Positions 1 through 16,335 of a stretch of DNA of 64,000 nt are shown here, piece after piece. How positions within the stretch are numbered: position 1 is the stretch's first letter; each line of letters opens with the position of its first letter. The position numbers and the translations under genes are program-made. The notes below the pieces were generated by a model. It did not search any database and was not told the origin of the DNA. It saw nothing but the letters and a program-made list of their open reading frames with translations. This stretch comes from Hemibagrus wyckioides (taxonomy: Eukaryota > Chordata > Actinopteri > Siluriformes > Bagridae): assembly GCF_019097595.1 (NCBI RefSeq), contig NC_080723.1, positions 9,464,511 through 9,528,510 on the forward strand, written 5' to 3'.

Positions 1-3000
1 TCTATTGTATACACCACACTACACTATAGTCCACTCTACAGTATACACCACTCTACATTATACTCCACTCTACACTATAGTCCACTCTACACTATACGCC
101 ACTCTACAGTATAGACCACTCTACACTATACTCCACTCTACAGTATACACCACTCTACACTATACACCACTCTACAGTATACACCACTCTACACTATACA
201 CCACTCTACAGTATACACCACTCTACACTATAGTCCACTCTACAGTATACACCACTCTATACTATACTCCACTCTACAGTATACACCACTCTACATTATA
301 CACCACTCTACACTATACTCCACTCTACACTATACACCACTCTACATTATACACCACTCTACACTATACACCACTCTACACTATACTCCACTCTACACTA
401 TACAACACTCTACAGTATATACCACTCTACACTATACACCACTCTACACTTTACAGTATACAACACTCGACACTATACACCACAATACACTCTACATTAT
501 ACACCACTTTACACATTACACCACTCTACACTATACTCCACTCTACAGTATACACCACTCTATACTATACACCACTCTACACTATACACCACTCTACACT
601 TTACAGTATACACCACCCTACACATTACACCACTCTACACATTACACCACTCTACACTATACACCACTCTACAGTATACAGCACACTACACTATACACCA
701 CTCTACACTTTACAGTATACAACACTCTACACTATACACCACTCTACACTATGCACCACTCTACACATTATAGCACTCTACACTATACACCACTCTACAG
801 TATACAGCACACTACACTATACACCACTCTACACTTTACAGTATATACCACTCTACACATTACACCACTCTACACTATACACCACTCTACACTATACGCC
901 ACTCTACAGTATACACCACTCTACACTATACACCACTCTACATTATACACCACTTTACACATTACACCACTCTACACTATACTCCACTCTACAGTATACA
1001 CCACTCTACACTATATACCACTCTACACATTACACCACTCTACACTATACACCACTCTACACTATACGCCACTCTACAGTATACACCACTCTACACTATA
1101 CACCACTCTACACATTACACCACTCTACACTATACACCACTCTACACTATACGCCACTCTACAGTATACACCACTCTACATTATACACCATTCTACATTA
1201 TACTCCACTCTACACTATACACCACTCTACACTATACACCACTCTACACTTTACAGTATACACCACTCTACACATTATAGCACTCTACACTATACACCAC
1301 TCTACACTTTACAGTATACAACACTCTACACTATACACCACTCTACACATTATAGCACTCTACACTATACACCACTCTACAGTATACAGCACACTACACT
1401 TTACAGCACTCTACACTATACACCACTCTACACTTTACATTATATACCACTCTACACTATACACCACTCTACACAATACATCACTCTACACTATACACCA
1501 CTCTACACATTACAGTATACACCACTCTACACTATACACCACTCTACACATTACACCACTCTACACTATACGCCACTCTACACTATACACCACTCTACAT
1601 TATACACCACTCTACACTATACACCACTCTACAGTATACAGCACACTACACTATACACCACTCTACACTATACACCACTCTACACATTACATCACTCTAC
1701 ACTATACACCACTCTACACATTACAGTATACACCACTCTACACTATACACCACTCTACACATTACACCAGTCTACACTATACGCCACTCTACACTATACA
1801 CCACTCTACACTATACACCACTCTACACATTACAGCACTCTACATTATACACCACTCTACACATTACACCATTCTACATTATACACCACTCTACAGTATA
1901 CACCACTCTACACTCTACTCCACTCTACAGTATACACCACTCTACACTACAGTCCACTCTACATTATACACCACTCTACACTATACACCACTCTACATTA
2001 TACACCACGCTACACTATACTCCACTCTACACTATACACCACTCTACACTATACACCACTCTACACTATACACCACTCTATACTATACACCACTCTACAT
2101 TATACACCTCTCTACACTATACACCACTCTATACTATACACCACACTACACTATACACCACACTACATTATACACCACTCTACAGTATAGACCACTCTAA
2201 ATTATACACCACTCTACAGTATACTCCACTCTCCACTATACACCACTCTACACTATACTCCACTCTACACTATACACCACTCTACAGTATACACCACTCT
2301 ACAGTATACACCACTCTACACTACACACCACTCTACACTCTACAGTATACACCACTCTACACTATACACCATTCTACATTATACGCCACTCTACACATTA
2401 CACCACTCTACACTATACTCCACTCTACACTATACACCACTCTGCACTTCACAGTATACACCACTCTACACTTTACAGTATACACCACTCTACAGTATAC
2501 ACCACTCTACACATTACAGCACTATACACTATACACCACTCTACAGTATACACCACTCTACACTATACACCACTCTACACATTACACCACTCTACACTAT
2601 ACACCACTCTACACTATACACCACTCTACAGTATACACCACTATACAAATTATACCACTCTACACTATACACCACTCTATACATTACACCACTCTACACT
2701 ATACACCACTCTACTGTATATACCACTCTACCCATTACACCACTCTACACTATACACCACTCTACACTTTACAGTATACACCACTCTACACTATACACCA
2801 CTCTACACATTACAGCACTCTACACTCTACACCACTCTACAGTATACACCACTCTATACATTACAGTATACACCACTCTACACTATACACCTCTCTACAC
2901 TTTACAGTATACACCACTCTACAGTATATACCACTCTACACATTACACCACTCTACACTATACACCAAACTACAGTATACACCACTCCACAGTATACACC

Positions 3001-5898
3001 ACTCTACACTATACACCACTCTACAGTATACACCACTCTACGCTATACACCACTCTACACTCTATAGTATACACCACTCTACAGTATACAAAACTCTACA
3101 ATATACACCACTCTACACTCTATAGTATACACCACTCTACAGTATACACCACTCCACAGTATACACCACTCCACAGTATACACCACTGTACACATTACAC
3201 CACTCTACACTTTACAGTATACACCACTCTACACATTACACCACTCTACACTCCACAGTATACACCACTCTACACTTTACAGTATACACCACTTTACACT
3301 TTACAGTATACACCACTCTACACTATACGCCACTCTACAGTATACACCACTCTACACTATACGCCACTCTACAGTATACACCACTCTACACTATACACCA
3401 CTCTACAGTATACACCACTCTACAGTATACACCACTCTACACTATAGTCCACTCTACAGTATACACCACTCTATACTATACTCCACTCTACAGTATACAC
3501 CACTCTACACTATACACCACTCTACACTATACTCCACTCTACACTATACACCACTCTACAGTATACAGCACACTACACTATACACCACTCTACACTATAC
3601 ACCACTCTACACTTTACAGTATATACCACTCTACACTATACACCACTCTACACATTACACCACTCTACACTATACGCCACTCTACACTATACACCACTCT
3701 ACATTATACACCACTCTACACTATACACCACTCTACAGTATACACCACTCTACACATTACATCACTCTACACTATACACCACTCTACACATTACAGTATA
3801 CACCACTCTACACTATACACCACTCTACACATTACACCAGTCTACACTATACGCCACTCTACACTATACACCACTCTACACTATACACCACTCTACACAT
3901 TACAGCACTCTACATTATACACCACTCTACACATTACACCATTCTACATTATACACCACTCTACAGTATACACCACTCTACACTCTACTCCTCTCTACAG
4001 TATACACCACTCTACACTACAGTCCACTCTACATTATACACCACTCTACACTATACACCACTCTATATTATACACCACGCTACACTATACTCCACTCTAC
4101 ACTATACACCACTCTACACTATACACCACTCTACACTATACACCACTCTATACTATACACCACTCTACTTTATACACCTCTCTACACTATACACCACTCT
4201 ATACTATACACCACACTACACTATACACCACACTACATTATACACCACTCTACAGTATAGACCACTCTAAATTATACACTACTCTACAGTATACTCCACT
4301 CTCCACTATACACCACTCTACACTATACTCCACTCTACACTATACACCACTCTACAGTATACACCACTCTACAGTATACACCACTCTACACTACACACCA
4401 CTCTACACTCTACAGTATACACCACTCTACACTATACACCATTCTACACTATACTCCACTCTACACTATACACCACTCTGCACTTCACAGTATACACCAC
4501 TCTACACATTACAGCACTCTACACTATACACCACTCTACACTTTACAGTATACACCACTCTACAGTATACACCACTCTACACATTACAGCACTATACACT
4601 ATACACCACTCTACACATTACACCACTCTACACTATACACCACTCTACACTATACACCACTCTACAGTATACACCACTATACAAATTATACCACTCTACA
4701 CTATACACCACTCTATACATTACACCACTCTACACTATACACCACTCTACTGTATATACCACTCTACACATTACACCACTCTACACTATACACCACTCTA
4801 CACTTTACAGTATACACCACTCTACACTATACACCACTCTACACATTACAGCACTCTACACTCTACACCACTCTACAGTATACACCACTCTATACATTAC
4901 AGTATACACCACTCTACACTATACACCACTCTACACTTTACAGTATACACCACTCTACAGTATATACCACTCTACACATTACAACACTCTACACTATACA
5001 CCACTCTACACTTTACAGTATACACCACTCTACACTATACACCAAACTACAGTATACACCACTCCACAGTATACACCACTCTACACTATACACCACTCTA
5101 CAGTATACACCACTCTACGCTATACACCACTCTACACTCTATAGTATACACCACTCTACAGTATACAAAACTCTACAATATACACCACTCTACACTCTAT
5201 AGTATACACCACTCTACAGTATACACCACTCCACAGTATACACCACTCCACAGTATACACCACTGTACACATTACACCACTCTACACTTTACAGTATACA
5301 CCACTCTACACATTACACCACTCTACACTCCACAGTATACACCACTCTACACTTTACAGTATACACCACTCTACACTTTACAGTATACACCACTCTACAC
5401 TATATGGCACTCTACAGTATACACCACTCTACACTATACGCCACTCTACAGTATACACCACTCTACACTATACACCACTCTACAGTATACACCACTCTAC
5501 AGTATACACCACTCTACACTATAGTCCACTCTACAGTATACATCACTCTACACTATACTCCACTCTACAGTATACACCACTCTACACTATACACCACTCT
5601 ACACTATACTCCACTCTACACTATACACCACTCTACACTATACACCACTCTACACTATACAGCACTCTACATTATACAACACTCTACATTATACACCACT
5701 CTACACTATACACCACTCTACATTATATACCACTCTACATTATACTCCACTCTACACTATACACCACTCTACACTATACTCCACTCTACACTATACTCTC
5801 TACACTATTCACCACTCTACACTATACACCACTCTACATTATACACCACTCTACACTATACACCACTCTACATTATACACCACTCTACACTATACACC

Positions 5899-8800
5899 AC
5901 TGTACACTATACCCCACTCTACATTATACTCCACTGTACACTATACTCCACTCTACACTATACACCACTCTGCACTTCACAGTATACACCACTCTACATT
6001 ATACACCACTCTACACATTATAGCACTCTACACTATACACCACTCTACACTTTACAGTATACACCACTCTACAGTATACACCACTCTACACATTACAGCA
6101 CTATACACTATACACCACTCTACACTTTACAGTATACACCACTCTACAGTATACACCACTCTACACATTACAGCACTGTACACTATACACCACTCTACAG
6201 TATACACCACTCTACACTATACACCACTCTACACATTACACCCCTCTACACTATACACCACTCTACACTTTACAGTATACACCACTCTACACTATACACC
6301 ACTCTACAGTATACACCACTATACAAATTATACCACTCTACACTATACACCACTCTATACATTACACCACTCTACACTATACACCACTCTACAGTATACA
6401 GCACTCTACACTCTACACCACTCTACAGTATACACCACTCTATACATTACAGTATACACCACTCTACACTATACACCACTCTACACTTTACAGTATACAC
6501 CACTCTACAGTATATACCACTCTACACATTACAACACTCTACACTATACACCACTGTACACTTTACAGTATACACTACTCTACACTATACACCAAACTAC
6601 AGTATACACCACTCCACAGTATACACCACTCTACACTATACACCACTCTACAGTATACACCACTCTACACTATACACCACTGTACACTCTATAGTATACA
6701 CCACTCTACAATATACACCACTCTACACTCTATAGTATACACCACTCTACAGTATACACCGCTCTACAGTTTACACCACTCTACACTATACTCCACTCTA
6801 CAGTATACACCACTCTACATTATACAGCACTCTACATTATACACCACTCTACAGTATACACCACTCTACATTATACACCACTCTACATTATACACCAGTC
6901 TACACTATACACCACTCTACAGTATACACCACTCTACATTATACACCACTCTACATTATACACCACTCTACATTATACACCAGTCTACAGTATACACCAC
7001 TCTACATTATACACCACTCTACATTATACACCACTCTACAGTATACACCACTCTACATTTTACACCACTCTACATTATACACCAGTCTACACTATACACC
7101 ACTCTACATTATACACCACTCTACATTATACTCCACTCTACACTATACACCACTCTACAGTATACACCACTCTACACTATACTCCACTCTATAGTATACA
7201 CCACTCTACAGTATACACCACTCTATAGTATACACCACTCTACACTATACACCACTCTACACTTTAGTCCACTCTACAGTATACACCACTCTACATTATT
7301 CTCCACTCTATAGTATACACCACTCTACACTATAGTCCACTCTATAGTATACACCACTCTACACTATAGTCCACTCTACAGTATACACCACTCTACATTA
7401 TACTCCACTCTACACTATAATCCACTCTACAGTATAGTCCACTCCACAGTATAGACCACTCTACACTATACTCCACTCTACAGTATACACCACTCTACAC
7501 TATACACCACTCTACAGTATACACCACTCTACACTATACTCCACTCTAAAGTATACACCACTCTACACTATAGTCCACTCTACAGTATACACCACTCTAC
7601 ACTATACTCCACTCTACAGTATACACCACTCTACATTATACACCACTCTACACTATACTCCACTCTACACTATACACCACTCTACATTATACACCACTCT
7701 ACACTATACACCACTCTACACTGTACACCACTCTACACTATACACCACTCTACACTATACACCACTCTACACTATACTCCACTCTACACTATACACCACT
7801 CTACACTATATACCACTCTACATTATACACCACTCTACACTATACACCACTCTACACTATACACCACTCTACACTATACTCCACTCTACACTATACACGA
7901 CTCTACACTATACACCACTCTACATTATACACCACTCTACACTATACACCACTCTACATTATACTCCACTCTACACTACACCACTCTACACTATACTCCA
8001 CTCTACACTATACACCACTCTACACTATACACCACTCTACAGTATACACCACTCTACAATATACTCCACTCTACATTATACAACACTCTACAGTATATAC
8101 CACTCTACACTATACACCACTCTACACTTTACAGTATACAACACTCTACACTATACACCACAATACACTCTACTGTATACACCACTCTACATTATACACC
8201 ACTTTACACATTACACCACTCTACACTATACTCCACTCTACAGTATACACCACTCTATACTATACACCACTCTACACTATACACCACTCTACACTTTACA
8301 GTATACACCACTCTACACTATACACCACTCTACACATTATAGCACTCTACACATTATAGCACTCTACACTATACACCACTCTACACTTTACAGTATATAA
8401 CACTCTACACTATACAGCACTCTACACTATACACCACTCTACACATTATAGCACTCTACACTATACACCACTCTACACATTACAGCACTCTACATTATAC
8501 ACCACTCTACACATTACACCATTCTACATTATACACCACTCTACAGTATACACCACTCTACACTCTACTCCTCTCTACAGTATACACCACTCTACACTAC
8601 AGTCCACTCTACATTATACACCACTCTACACTATACACCACTCTACATTATACACCACGCTACACTATACTCCACTCTACACTATACACCACTCTACACT
8701 ATACACCACTCTACACTATACACCACTCTATACTTTACAGTATATACCACTATACACCACTCTACACATTACATCACTCTACACTATACACCACTCTACA

Positions 8801-10470
8801 AATTACAGTATAGACCACTCTACACATTACACCACTCTACACTATACACGACTCTACACTATAGTCCACTCTACAGTATACACCACTCTACACTATACAC
8901 CACTCTACACTATACACCACTCTACATTATACACCACTCTACACTATACACCACTCTACACTATACACCACTCTACACTATACACCACTCTACACTATAC
9001 AACACTCTACACTATACACCACAATACACTCTACAGTATACACCACTCTACATTATACACCACTTTACACATTACACCACTCTACACTATACTCCACTCT
9101 ACAGTATACACCACTCTATACTATACACCACTCTACACTATACACCACTCTACACTTTACAGTATACACCACTCTACACATTACACCACTCTACACTATA
9201 GTCCACTCTACAGTATACACCACTCTACACTATACACCACTCTACACTATTCTCCACTCTACACTATACTCCACTCTACACTATACGCCACTCTACAGTA
9301 TACACCACTCTACACTATACTCCACTCTACATTATACAACACTCTACAGTATATACCACTCTACACTATACAGCACTCTACACTTTACAGTATACAACAC
9401 TCTACACTATACACCACAATACACTCTACATTATACACCACTTTACACATTACACCACTCTACACTATACTCCACTCTACAGTATACACCACTCTACACT
9501 ATACACCACAATACACTCTACAGTATACACCACTCTACATTATACACCACTTTACACATTACACCACTCTACACTATACTCCACTCTACAGTATACACCA
9601 CTCTATACTTTACACCACTCTACACTATACACCACTCTACACTTTACAGTATACACCACTCTATACTATACACCACTATACACTATACACCACTCTACAC
9701 TCTACACATTACACCACTCTACACTATACTCCACTCTACAGTATACACCACTCTACACTATACTCCACTCTATAGTATACACCACTCTACACTATACTCC
9801 ACTCTACACTATACACCACTCTACACTATACACCACTCTACAGTATACACCACTCTACACTATACACCACTCTACAGTATACACCACTCTACACTATACA
9901 CCACTCTACAGTATACACCACTCTACACTATACACCACTCTACAGTATACACCACTCTACACTATAGTCCACTCTACAGTATACACCACTCTACACTTTA
10001 CAGTATATACCACTCTACACTATACACCACTCTACACTATACACCACTCTACACATTACAGTATACACCACTCTACACTATACACCACTCTACACAGTAC
10101 ACCACTCTACGCCACTCTACACTATACACCACTCTACATTATACACTACTCTACATTATACACCACTCTACAGTATACACCACTCTACACTATACTCCAC
10201 TCTACAGTATACACCATTCTACATTATACACCACTCTACATTATACACCACTCTACATTATACACCAGTCTACACTATACACCACTCTACATTATACTCC
10301 ACTCTACATTATACACCACTCTACAGTATACACCACTCTACATTATACACAACTCTACATTATACACCACTCTACAGTATACACCACTCTACATTATACA
10401 CCACTCTTCATTATACACCAGTCTACACTATACACCACTCTACATTATACACCACTCTACACTATACACC
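5899..10470. repeat. About 4.57-kb block, first tandem copy, within the satellite
   Basis: Rare variants recur at a fixed offset of 4,572 bases: ACTGTACACTATACCCCA at 5,899 and 10,471, CCGCTCTACAGTTTACACC near 6,760 and 11,332, and a TACTTTACAGTATATACC junction at 8,731 and 13,303. From about 9.0 kb the offset becomes 4,579, seen with the ACACCACAATACACTC variant and with a GCCACTCTACGCC-type junction near 10,111 and 14,690. The shift reflects small local rearrangements near 8.9-9.0 kb. This is a higher-order unit of about 269 basic units. Its start is uncertain by a few 17-mers because neighbouring units are alike. Confidence 0.9.
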
Positions 10471-13400
10471 ACTGTACACTATACCCCACTCTACATTATA
10501 CTCCACTGTACACTATACTCCACTCTACACTATACACCACTCTGCACTTCACAGTATACACCACTCTACATTATACACCACTCTACACATTATAGCACTC
10601 TACACTATACACCACTCTACACTTTACAGTATACACCACTCTACAGTATACACCACTCTACACATTACAGCACTATACACTATACACCACTCTACACTTT
10701 ACAGTATACACCACTCTACAGTATACACCACTCTACACATTACAGCACTGTACACTATACACCACTCTACAGTATACACCACTCTACACTATACACCACT
10801 CTACACATTACACCCCTCTACACTATACACCACTCTACACTTTACAGTATACACCACTCTACACTATACACCACTCTACAGTATACACCACTATACAAAT
10901 TATACCACTCTACACTATACACCACTCTATACATTACACCACTCTACACTATACACCACTCTACAGTATACAGCACTCTACACTCTACACCACTCTACAG
11001 TATACACCACTCTATACATTACAGTATACACCACTCTACACTATACACCACTCTACACTTTACAGTATACACCACTCTACAGTATATACCACTCTACACA
11101 TTACAACACTCTACACTATACACCACTGTACACTTTACAGTATACACCACTCTACACTATACACCAAACTACAGTATACACCACTCCACAGTATACACCA
11201 CTCTACACTATACACCACTCTACAGTATACACCACTCTACACTATACACCACTGTACACTCTATAGTATACACCACTCTACAATATACACCACTCTACAC
11301 TCTATAGTATACACCACTCTACAGTATACACCGCTCTACAGTTTACACCACTCTACACTATACTCCACTCTACAGTATACACCACTCTACATTATACAGC
11401 ACTCTACATTATACACCACTCTACAGTATACACCACTCTACATTATACACCACTCTACATTATACACCAGTCTACACTATACACCACTCTACAGTATACA
11501 CCACTCTACATTATACACCACTCTACATTATACACCACTCTACATTATACACCAGTCTACAGTATACACCACTCTACATTATACACCACTCTACATTATA
11601 CACCACTCTACAGTATACACCACTCTACATTTTACACCACTCTACATTATACACCAGTCTACACTATACACCACTCTACATTATACACCACTCTACATTA
11701 TACTCCACTCTACACTATACACCACTCTACAGTATACACCACTCTACACTATACTCCACTCTATAGTATACACCACTCTACAGTATACACCACTCTATAG
11801 TATACACCACTCTACACTATACACCACTCTACACTTTAGTCCACTCTACAGTATACACCACTCTACATTATTCTCCACTCTATAGTATACACCACTCTAC
11901 ACTATAGTCCACTCTATAGTATACACCACTCTACACTATAGTCCACTCTACAGTATACACCACTCTACATTATACTCCACTCTACACTATAATCCACTCT
12001 ACAGTATAGTCCACTCCACAGTATAGACCACTCTACACTATACTCCACTCTACAGTATACACCACTCTACACTATACACCACTCTACAGTATACACCACT
12101 CTACACTATACTCCACTCTAAAGTATACACCACTCTACACTATAGTCCACTCTACAGTATACACCACTCTACACTATACTCCACTCTACAGTATACACCA
12201 CTCTACATTATACACCACTCTACACTATACTCCACTCTACACTATACACCACTCTACATTATACACCACTCTACACTATACACCACTCTACACTATACAC
12301 CACTCTACACTATACACCACTCTACACTATACACCACTCTACACTATACTCCACTCTACACTATACACCACTCTACATTATACACCACTCTACATTATAC
12401 ACCACTCTACACTATACACCACTCTACACTATACACCACTCTACACTATACTCCACTCTACACTATACACCACTCTACACTATACACCACTCTACATTAT
12501 ACACCACTCTACACTATACACCACTCTACATTATACTCCACTCTACACTACACTACTGTACACTATACTCCACTCTACATTATACACCACTCTACACTAT
12601 ACCCCACTCTACACTATACACCACTCTACATTATACACCAGTCTACATTATACAACACTCTACAGTATATACCACTCTACACTATACACCACTCTACACT
12701 TTACAGTATACAACACTCTACACTATACACCACAATACACTCTACTGTATACACCACTCTACATTATACACCACTTTACACATTACACCACTCTACACTA
12801 TACTCCACTCTACAGTATACACCACTCTATACTATACACCACTCTACACTATACACCACTCTACACTTTACAGTATACACCACTCTACACTATACACCAC
12901 TCTACACATTATAGCACTCTACACATTATAGCACTCTACACTATACACCACTCTACACTTTACAGTATATAACACTCTACACTATACAGCACTCTACACT
13001 ATACACCACTCTACACATTATAGCACTCTACACTATACACCACTCTACACATTACAGCACTCTACATTATACACCACTCTACACATTACACCATTCTACA
13101 TTATACACCACTCTACAGTATACACCACTCTACACTCTACTCCTCTCTACAGTATACACCACTCTACACTACAGTCCACTCTACATTATACACCACTCTA
13201 CACTATACACCACTCTACATTATACACCACGCTACACTATACTCCACTCTACACTATACACCACTCTACACTATACACCACTCTACACTATACACCACTC
13301 TATACTTTACAGTATATACCACTATACACCACTCTACACATTACATCACTCTACACTATACACCACTCTACAAATTACAGTATAGACCACTCTACACATT

Positions 13401-15036
13401 ACACCACTCTACACTATACACGACTCTACACTATAGTCCACTCTACAGTATACACCACTCTACACTATACACCACTCTACACTATTCTCCACTCTACACT
13501 ATACTCCACTCTACACTATACGCCACTCTACAGTATATACCACTCTACACTATACACCACTCTACACTTTACAGTATACAACACTCTACACTATACACCA
13601 CAATACACTCTACAGTATACACCACTCTACATTATACACCACTTTACACATTACACCACTCTACACTATACTCCACTCTACAGTATACACCACTCTATAC
13701 TATACACCACTCTACACTATACACCACTCTACACTTTACAGTATACACCACTCTACACATTACACCACTCTACACTATAGTCCACTCTACAGTATACACC
13801 ACTCTACACTATACACCACTCTACACTATTCTCCACTCTACACTATACTCCACTCTACACTATACGCCACTCTACAGTATACACCACTCTACACTATACT
13901 CCACTCTACATTATACAACACTCTACAGTATATACCACTCTACACTATACAGCACTCTACACTTTACAGTATACAACACTCTACACTATACACCACAATA
14001 CACTCTACATTATACACCACTTTACACATTACACCACTCTACACTATACTCCACTCTACAGTATACACCACTCTACACTATACACCACAATACACTCTAC
14101 AGTATACACCACTCTACATTATACACCACTTTACACATTACACCACTCTACACTATACTCCACTCTACAGTATACACCACTCTATACTTTACACCACTCT
14201 ACACTATACACCACTCTACACTTTACAGTATACACCACTCTATACTATACACCACTATACACTATACACCACTCTACACTCTACACATTACACCACTCTA
14301 CACTATACTCCACTCTACAGTATACACCACTCTACACTATACTCCACTCTATAGTATACACCACTCTACACTATACTCCACTCTACACTATACACCACTC
14401 TACACTATACACCACTCTACAGTATACACCACTCTACACTATACACCACTCTACAGTATACACCACTCTACACTATACACCACTCTACAGTATACACCAC
14501 TCTACACTATACACCACTCTACAGTATACACCACTCTACACTATAGTCCACTCTACAGTATACACCACTCTACACTTTACAGTATATACCACTCTACACT
14601 ATACACCACTCTACACTATACACCACTCTACACATTACAGTATACACCACTCTACACTATACACCACTCTACACAGTACACCACTCTACGCCACTCTACA
14701 CTATACACCACTCTACATTATACACTACTCTACATTATACACCACTCTACAGTATACACCACTCTACACTATACTCCACTCTACAGTATACACCATTCTA
14801 CATTATACACCACTCTACATTATACACCACTCTACATTATACACCAGTCTACACTATACACCACTCTACATTATACTCCACTCTACATTATACACCACTC
14901 TACAGTATACACCACTCTACATTATACACAACTCTACATTATACACCACTCTACAGTATACACCACTCTACATTATACACCACTCTTCATTATACACCAG
15001 TCTACACTATACACCACTCTACATTATACACCACTC
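10471..15036. repeat. About 4.57-kb block, second tandem copy, within the satellite
   Basis: This copy directly follows the first and keeps the same order of rare unit variants. Visible differences are few: for example, part of the 8.87-9.0 kb segment is replaced around 13.48-13.59 kb by units that also occur slightly further on. Similarity to the first copy stops near 15,036, where the following units differ. Such high similarity in a mutable array suggests recent duplication or conversion, or an assembly duplication. Confidence 0.88.
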
Positions 15037-16335
15037 TACATTATACACCAGTCTACACTATACACCACTCTACATTATACTCCACTCTACACTATACACC
15101 ACTCTACAGTATACACCACTCTACACTATAGTCCACTCTGCAGTATACACCACTCTACAGTATACACCACTCTACACTATACTCCACTCTACAGTATACA
15201 CCACTCTACATTATACACCACTCTACATTATACACCACTCTACAGTATACACCACTCTACATTATACACCAGTCTACAGTATACACCACTCTACATTATA
15301 CACCAGTCTACATTATACACCACTCTACAGTATACACCACTCTACATTATACACCACTCTACATTATACACCAGTCTACACTATACACCACTCTACACTA
15401 TACACCACTCTACATTATACACCACTCTACAGTATACACCACTCTACATTATACACCACTCTACAGTATACACCACTCTACATTATACACCACTCTACAT
15501 TATACACCACTCTACATTATACACCAGTCTACACTATACACCACTCTACATTATACTCCACTCTACATTATACACCACTCTACAGTATACACCACTCTAC
15601 ATTATACACAACTCTACATTATACACCACTCTACAGTATACACCACTCTACATTATACACCACTCTTCATTATACACCAGTCTACACTATACACCACTCT
15701 ACATTATACACCACTCTACATTATACACCAGTCTACACTATACACCACTCTACATTATACTCCACTCTACACTATACACCACTCTACAGTATACACCACT
15801 CTACACTATAGTCCACTCTGCAGTGTACACCACTCTACAGTATACACCACTCTACACTATACTCCACTCTACAGTATACACCACTCTACATTATACACCA
15901 CTCTACATTATACACCACTCTACATTATACACCACTCTACAGTATACACCACTCTACATTATACACCACTCTACATTATACACCAGTCTACAGTATACAC
16001 CACTCTACATTATACACCAGTCTACATTATACACCACTCTACAGTATACACCACTCTACATTATACACCAGTCTACACTATACACCACTCTACACTATAC
16101 ACCACTCTACATTATACACCACTCTACAGTATACACCACTCTACATTATACACCACTCTACAGTATACACCACTCTACATTATACACCACTCTACATTAT
16201 ACACCAGTCTACACTATACACCACTCTACATTATACACCACTCTACATTATACACCACTCTACATTATACACCAGTCTACACTATACACCACTCTACATT
16301 ATACTCCACTCTACACTATACACCACTCTACAGTA
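14981..16335. repeat. 680-bp higher-order repeat (40 units), two copies
   Basis: The rare variant CACTCTTCATTATACACCAG occurs at 14,981 and 15,661, and CACTCTGCAG occurs near 15,134 and 15,814. Both pairs are 680 bases apart, exactly 40 x 17. The second instance of the latter also has a GTGTACACC change that creates the in-frame ATG-like starts of a spurious frame. The period follows from these markers; the outer limits are approximate. Confidence 0.8.
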
